NCBI RefSeq assembly: GCF_023078455.1
Contig: NZ_CP095740.1
Coordinates: forward strand, 1,104,001-1,168,000
Length of the DNA: 64,000 nucleotides
Source of the DNA: Luteibacter aegosomatis
GTDB taxonomy: Bacteria; Pseudomonadota; Gammaproteobacteria; Xanthomonadales; Rhodanobacteraceae
Reading direction: 5' to 3'
The notes beneath the pieces were generated by a model that worked only from the letters and a program-made list of their open reading frames with translations, was not told the origin of the DNA and ran no database searches. Of this stretch, positions 60,123-64,000 are shown in pieces. A program made the position numbers and the translations under genes. Position 1 is the stretch's first letter. Each line of letters begins with the position of its first letter.

Positions 60123-60770
60123 TTACGACAGGGCCGTTTCGAAGAGGTCGCCCACCGGCGTCGCGGGCTCGAACCAGCGCTTGACCGGGGCGAAGGTCCG
60201 GCGGTGGGCATGGCAGGGGCCCAGGCGATCCAGGGCCTCGATGTGCTCGGGTACGGCGTAGCCCTTGTGCCGGGCGAAGCCGTAGCCCGGATGCACGGCG
60301 TCGAGGGCTTGCATGTGCCGGTCACGGCTTACCTTGGCGAGAATCGAGGCCGCGCTGATGGCCGGTTCGGTGGCATCGCCGCCGATCACGGCCCGGGCTT
60401 CGCAGGGCAGGGTGCGGGGCAGGCGATTGCCGTCGATCAGCGCCATCTGCGGTGCCAGGGACAGGCCCATGAGCGAGCGGGTCATGCCGACCATGGTGGC
60501 CTGGAAGATGTTGATCCGGTCGATTTCCTCGCGCTCGACGAAGATCACCGTCCAGGCCAGGGCGCGCTCGACGATGCGTCCGTAGAGCTTTTCGCGGGTG
60601 GCCTCGTCGAGTTGCTTGGAGTCGTTGAGCCCGCGGATGGGTCGCTCGGGATCGAGGATGACGGCCGACACCACCACCGGGCCGGCCAGCGGGCCACGGC
60701 CGGCCTCGTCCACCCCGGCGACGATCAGATCGCGGGCGAGCTGGCGGGTGACGTTGAGCTTGCGGGGCAT
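60123..60770 (-). CDS. rnhB: Ribonuclease HII
   Basis: Nuclease of 215 residues that removes ribonucleotides from DNA. The active-site carboxylates lie in [11 protein letters not shown] (D20, E21) and near LIDGN and the [11 protein letters not shown] region. The ATG at 60770 starts the conserved part; the upstream frame has no family similarity. It lies 10 bases after lpxB at the end of the lipid A cluster, the usual order. Confidence 0.94.
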   Translation of the reverse strand: MPRKLNVTRQLARDLIVAGVDEAGRGPLAGPVVVSAVILDPERPIRGLNDSKQLDEATREKLYGRIVERALAWTVIFVEREEIDRINIFQATMVGMTRSLMGLSLAPQMALIDGNRLPRTLPCEARAVIGGDATEPAISAASILAKVSRDRHMQALDAVHPGYGFARHKGYAVPEHIEALDRLGPCHAHRRTFAPVKRWFEPATPVGDLFETALS

Positions 60771-60780
60771 GGTCGAAAGG

Positions 60781-62007
60781 CTAGTGGGGTTCGGTCGTGC
60801 CGACAAGGTTCGGGACGTGAGGTTGATCCATGAGTTCGGCGATGGCCTCGGCGGCGCGATCCGCGGCTTTTCCTTCCAGCCCACCACGCAGCTCCCGATG
60901 CAGGAACTCGAACGCCGCCACCACGGCGCTCCGGCGTTCGCTGTCGCCGAGCAGGTCGAGGGTGGCGCCGGCGAGGTTGTCGGCGGTGCAGTCGTCCTGC
61001 ATGAATTCGGGCACCAGGAGGTGCTGGCCCAGCCCGCAGGCGCGGGCGAGGATGTTGGGCAGGCTGTAGACGTCGGTCTTCAGCATGCGCAGCGCCTTGG
61101 CGATGCGATAGCTCGTGGGCGATACGCGGTAGCCCACCACCATCGGCCGCTTGGCGAGCATGGCTTCGAGCGTGGCGGTGCCGGAAGCGAGCAGCACCGC
61201 GTCGGCGGCCAGCATCGCCTCGTGGGCACGACCGTCGGTAAGCAGGGGGGGAAGACCGGGAAAATCGGCCAGCAGCTCGGCAAGGCGCGCATGCACGCGT
61301 TCGTTGGCCGAGGGCACCACGATGCGCAGCGACGGCATCGAACGGGCGACGCGGCGTGCCGCTTCGACGAAAATGGCGCCGACGCGTTCGATCTCGCTCG
61401 GGCGGCTGCCGGGCAGCACGGCGAGCACGGGGGCATCGTGGGGCAGGCCCAGCGCGTCACGCGCGGCAGCGCGATCGGACACCATGGGAAAGCGGTCGGC
61501 GAGCGGATGGCCCACGAAGCGCGCGTCGATGCCGTGCTTCGCGTAGATCGGCGGCTCCATGGGAAACAGGCAGAGCACGCGATCGGCCGAGCGGCCGATC
61601 TTCTCGGCACGCTTCTCGCGCCAGGCCCACACCGACGGGCTCACGTAGTGCACCGTGGCGAGGCCGGCCTGCTTGAGCCGGCGCTCCACGCCGAGGTTGA
61701 AGTCGGGCGCGTCGATGCCGACCACGACATCGGGCCGTTCGGCCAGGAGCCGCGCGACCAGGGTCTTGCGCAGGCGAAGCAGGCGGGGCAGGTGCTTCAC
61801 CACCTCGGCAAAGCCCATCACCGACAGCTCGCGAATGTCGTGCCATGACTCGAAGCCGCGGGCCAGCATGCGGGCCCCGCCGATACCGGCGAACCGGGCG
61901 CCGGGGTAGCGGAGGCGGAGCGCTTCGATGAGATCGGCACCCAACTGGTCGCCGGAATCCTCGCCGGCGATGAGCGCGATGAAGGGTCCTTGCGTGGTGT
62001 GTGTCAT
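60781..62007 (-). CDS. lpxB: Lipid-A-disaccharide synthase LpxB
   Basis: Glycosyltransferase of 408 residues (family GT19) that joins UDP-diacylglucosamine and lipid X. The N-terminal segment [15 protein letters not shown] matches the family GEASGD motif with D in place of [24 protein letters not shown] and [12 protein letters not shown] are further signatures. It acts at the inner face of the inner membrane. It lies 12 bases after lpxA. Confidence 0.95.
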   Translation of the reverse strand: MTHTTQGPFIALIAGEDSGDQLGADLIEALRLRYPGARFAGIGGARMLARGFESWHDIRELSVMGFAEVVKHLPRLLRLRKTLVARLLAERPDVVVGIDAPDFNLGVERRLKQAGLATVHYVSPSVWAWREKRAEKIGRSADRVLCLFPMEPPIYAKHGIDARFVGHPLADRFPMVSDRAAARDALGLPHDAPVLAVLPGSRPSEIERVGAIFVEAARRVARSMPSLRIVVPSANERVHARLAELLADFPGLPPLLTDGRAHEAMLAADAVLLASGTATLEAMLAKRPMVVGYRVSPTSYRIAKALRMLKTDVYSLPNILARACGLGQHLLVPEFMQDDCTADNLAGATLDLLGDSERRSAVVAAFEFLHRELRGGLEGKAADRAAEAIAELMDQPHVPNLVGTTEPH

Positions 62008-62019
62008 GCCGGTGCCACG

Positions 62020-62793
62020 TCAGCGGGCGATCGTGCGCTCGCTGCGATCGAGAAACTCCAGCATCTGCCGCACGTCTTCGCTGGTTTCGGCCTGTGCCTG
62101 AAGCTGTTCACGAGCCTCGGCCAGCGGCAGGCCCGCCATGTAGAGCGTGCGGTAGGCGCGCTTGATGGCGGCGATGCGGTGGGTGTCGAAACCGCGCCGC
62201 TTCAGGCCCTCGCTGTTGATGCCGCGCGGGCGGCCACGGGTTTCGTTGGCCATCATCACGAACGGAGGGACGTCGGAACCGACCAGGCAACCCATGCCGA
62301 GGAAGGCATGCGCGCCGACCTTGCAGAACTGGTGCACGCCCGAATAACCGGACAGGATGGTCCAGTCGCCGATTTCCGCATGGCCGGCCAGGGCGGAGTA
62401 ATTCGAGAACACGACGTTGTTGCCCACCTGGCAGTCGTGCGCGATGTGCACGTAGGCCAGCAGCCAATTGTCGTTGCCGATGCGCGTGATGCCGCCGCCG
62501 TCGCCGGTGCCGCGGTTGATCGTGACGAACTCGCGGATGAGGTTGCGATCGCCGATCGCCACCTCGGTGCGCTCGCCCTGCCATTTCTTGTCCTGCGGCG
62601 GACCGCCGATGGAGGCGAACTGGAGAATCCGGTTGTCGCGCCCGATGGTGGTGGGCCCCTCGATGACCACGTGGGGGCCGATGGTGGTGCCCTCGCCGAC
62701 GACCACGTCGGCACCGATGATGGTGTAGGCACCGATGCTGACGTTGTCCGCGATTCGCGCGGACGGGTCGATCTGCGCGGTCGGATGGATCAT
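62020..62793 (-). CDS. lpxA: UDP-GlcNAc O-acyltransferase LpxA
   Basis: First enzyme of lipid A synthesis, 257 residues. The left-handed beta-helix is visible as hexapeptide repeats from residue 3 to about 180. The catalytic histidine lies in the [11 protein letters not shown] region, and the C-terminal helical domain includes [14 protein letters not shown]. The start at ATG 62793 gives MIHPTAQID and overlaps the fabZ stop as ATGA; an ATG seven codons upstream is not typical. Confidence 0.96.
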   Translation of the reverse strand: MIHPTAQIDPSARIADNVSIGAYTIIGADVVVGEGTTIGPHVVIEGPTTIGRDNRILQFASIGGPPQDKKWQGERTEVAIGDRNLIREFVTINRGTGDGGGITRIGNDNWLLAYVHIAHDCQVGNNVVFSNYSALAGHAEIGDWTILSGYSGVHQFCKVGAHAFLGMGCLVGSDVPPFVMMANETRGRPRGINSEGLKRRGFDTHRIAAIKRAYRTLYMAGLPLAEAREQLQAQAETSEDVRQMLEFLDRSERTIAR

Positions 62794-63263
62794 TTGTCGT
62801 TCCTCGCGGCGCACATCAGTTCGCAGCAGGCCACCACCTTGCCGTCGACCAGCGCCCTGGCCTCGAACAGGCCCATGCCGCGGATCAGGCGCTTGAGGGA
62901 GACTTCCATGCGCAACTGGTCGCCCGGCGCCACCACCGAGGAGAAGCGGGCGTTGTCGACCTTCACCAAGTAGAACAGCGGGCTTCCGCCCTGGCCGTCC
63001 ATCTGGCTGGTGATCTGGGTGAGCAGGCCGGCGGTCTGCGCCATGGCCTCGACGATGAGCACGCCCGGCATCACCGGGTGCCCGGGGAAATGGCCCTGGA
63101 AGAACGGTTCGTTGATCGTGACGTTCTTGATGGCGGTGATGGTCTTGCCGGGATCGATCTCGATCACGCGGTCGACCAACAGGAACGGATAGCGGTGCGG
63201 CAGCAGTTGCTGGATCTGTTCCACGTCCACCGGGAGCTTCACGGCGGCTTTCGAATCGCTCAT
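62790..63263 (-). CDS. fabZ: 3-hydroxyacyl-ACP dehydratase FabZ
   Basis: Hot-dog-fold dehydratase of 157 residues for fatty acid elongation. The catalytic His and Glu are in [21 protein letters not shown]. The N-terminal [18 protein letters not shown] is typical. It overlaps lpxD upstream and lpxA downstream, both as ATGA, so production of hydroxyacyl-ACP users for membrane and lipid A is co-translated. A purine-rich AAAGGG lies ahead of the start. Confidence 0.96.
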   Translation of the reverse strand: MSDSKAAVKLPVDVEQIQQLLPHRYPFLLVDRVIEIDPGKTITAIKNVTINEPFFQGHFPGHPVMPGVLIVEAMAQTAGLLTQITSQMDGQGGSPLFYLVKVDNARFSSVVAPGDQLRMEVSLKRLIRGMGLFEARALVDGKVVACCELMCAARNDK

Positions 63264-64000
63264 TGCCCTTTGTCCTTTTCCAGCGCCGCCAGGCGGCGCG
63301 CGTACTCGTCGAGGTGTTTCATGCGTGCCGCGTTGCGCCGCCATTGGCGGTTTTCCTGCAGCGGGGAACCTGAAGAATATTCACCCGGCTCACGGATCGA
63401 TGCCGTGACCAGGCTCTTGGCCGTGATGGTAACCCGGTCGGCCAGTTCGAGGTGGCCGAGGATGCCCGCGTTGCCGCCGATGAGGCAGTAGCGGCCGATT
63501 TTCGCGCTGCCGGCCACGGCCGAGCACCCGGCCATGGCGGTATGGGCGCCGATGTGCACGTTGTGGGCGATCTGGATCTGGTTGTCGAGCCGAACGTCTT
63601 CCTCAAGCACCGTATCGTCGAGCGCACCGCGGTCGATGGTGGTATTGGCGCCGATTTCGCAGTCGTCGCCGATCCGCACGCCGCCGAGCTGGGGCAGCTT
63701 CACCCAGTGGTCGCGGTCGAAGGCGAGGCCGAAACCGTCCGAGCCGATCACCGCGCCGGGGTGGACCAGCACGCGCTTGCCCAAGGTGACGCGGATCACC
63801 AGGGTGACTCGGGCGACCAGGCGCGAATCGGCGCCCACCACGCAGCCGGGGCCGATGGTGCATCCCGGTCCGAGGATGGCGCCTTCCTCGATCACCGCGC
63901 CGTCCTCGACGACGCAGCAGGGGCCCACGCTGGCCGTGGGATGCACGCGGGCGGAGGCGGACACCACGGCACTGGGATGGATGCCCCGCGGCGCGGCGGC
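63260..64000 (-). CDS. lpxD: UDP-3-O-acylglucosamine N-acyltransferase LpxD, 5' end outside window
   Basis: The C-terminal 246 residues of LpxD are visible; the N-terminal uridine-binding domain, about 95 residues, lies beyond the right edge. The left-handed beta-helix begins with [18 protein letters not shown]. The catalytic histidine sits in [19 protein letters not shown], and a C-terminal helix ([19 protein letters not shown]) ends the protein. It adds the second hydroxyacyl chain in lipid A synthesis. The stop overlaps fabZ. Confidence 0.95.
   Translation of the reverse strand, partial: AAAPRGIHPSAVVSASARVHPTASVGPCCVVEDGAVIEEGAILGPGCTIGPGCVVGADSRLVARVTLVIRVTLGKRVLVHPGAVIGSDGFGLAFDRDHWVKLPQLGGVRIGDDCEIGANTTIDRGALDDTVLEEDVRLDNQIQIAHNVHIGAHTAMAGCSAVAGSAKIGRYCLIGGNAGILGHLELADRVTITAKSLVTASIREPGEYSSGSPLQENRQWRRNAARMKHLDEYARRLAALEKDKGQ

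Overview
The window is chromosomal DNA from a high-GC gammaproteobacterium. The gene content and order suggest the Lysobacterales (Xanthomonadales), most likely a Rhodanobacteraceae member close to Luteibacter or Dyella. Pointers are the SAM-riboswitch metX-metB-hom operon, the fused moaC-moaB gene, the lpxD-fabZ-lpxA-lpxB-rnhB order, the divergent lptFG/pepA-holC block and the split pqiA genes. This placement is inference from gene content, not from a marker search. Coding density is high, many genes overlap by ATGA or GTGA, and I see no rRNA, tRNA, prophage, insertion sequence or CRISPR array.

Layout. 1-7.5 kb: a zinc carboxypeptidase cut by the left edge, an ECF sigma factor with a membrane partner, a PmrA/QseB-like two-component system behind three 11-bp-spaced CTAAG repeats, an M61 peptidase and a DUF4442 protein. 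7.5-12 kb: a CnoX-like thioredoxin and a pqiA-pqiA-pqiB-pqiC lipid-transport operon. 12-17 kb: a cysteine synthase and a methionine operon under a strong promoter and a SAM-I riboswitch. 17-25.5 kb: an amino-acid permease, serine dehydratase, a small glutaredoxin and an operon in which two DUF697-type GTPases bracket YceI-cytochrome b561-YceI. 25.7-33.5 kb: a hybrid propeller kinase, lptG-lptF, pepA and holC. 33.5-42 kb: a divergent class A acid phosphatase, valS, a DinG/YoaA helicase, a cupin, creD and tsaB. 42-45 kb: a four-gene cassette (alpha/beta hydrolase, two SMR-type half transporters, DegT aminotransferase). 45-52 kb: a TctDE-like two-component system and, behind a Fur-like box, a PepSY-DUF2271-DUF4198-ApbE-flavoreductase operon that looks like a flavinylated periplasmic electron-transfer chain. 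52-55.5 kb: a HAD phosphatase, a BlaR1/BlaI-like pair and an HU protein. 55.7-59.6 kb: a molybdenum cofactor operon moaA-moaD-moaE-moaCB-moeA. 59.6-64 kb: a small secreted protein, then rnhB-lpxB-lpxA-fabZ-lpxD, cut by the right edge.

A dispersed inverted repeat of about 76 bp occurs six times in long form and twice as a 21-bp short form. It usually sits just after a stop codon; one copy lies inside the flavin operon and another supplies the last codons of the glutaredoxin gene. The strongest leads are the flavin operon, the DegT/SMR cassette, the two-GTPase redox operon and the repeat family.
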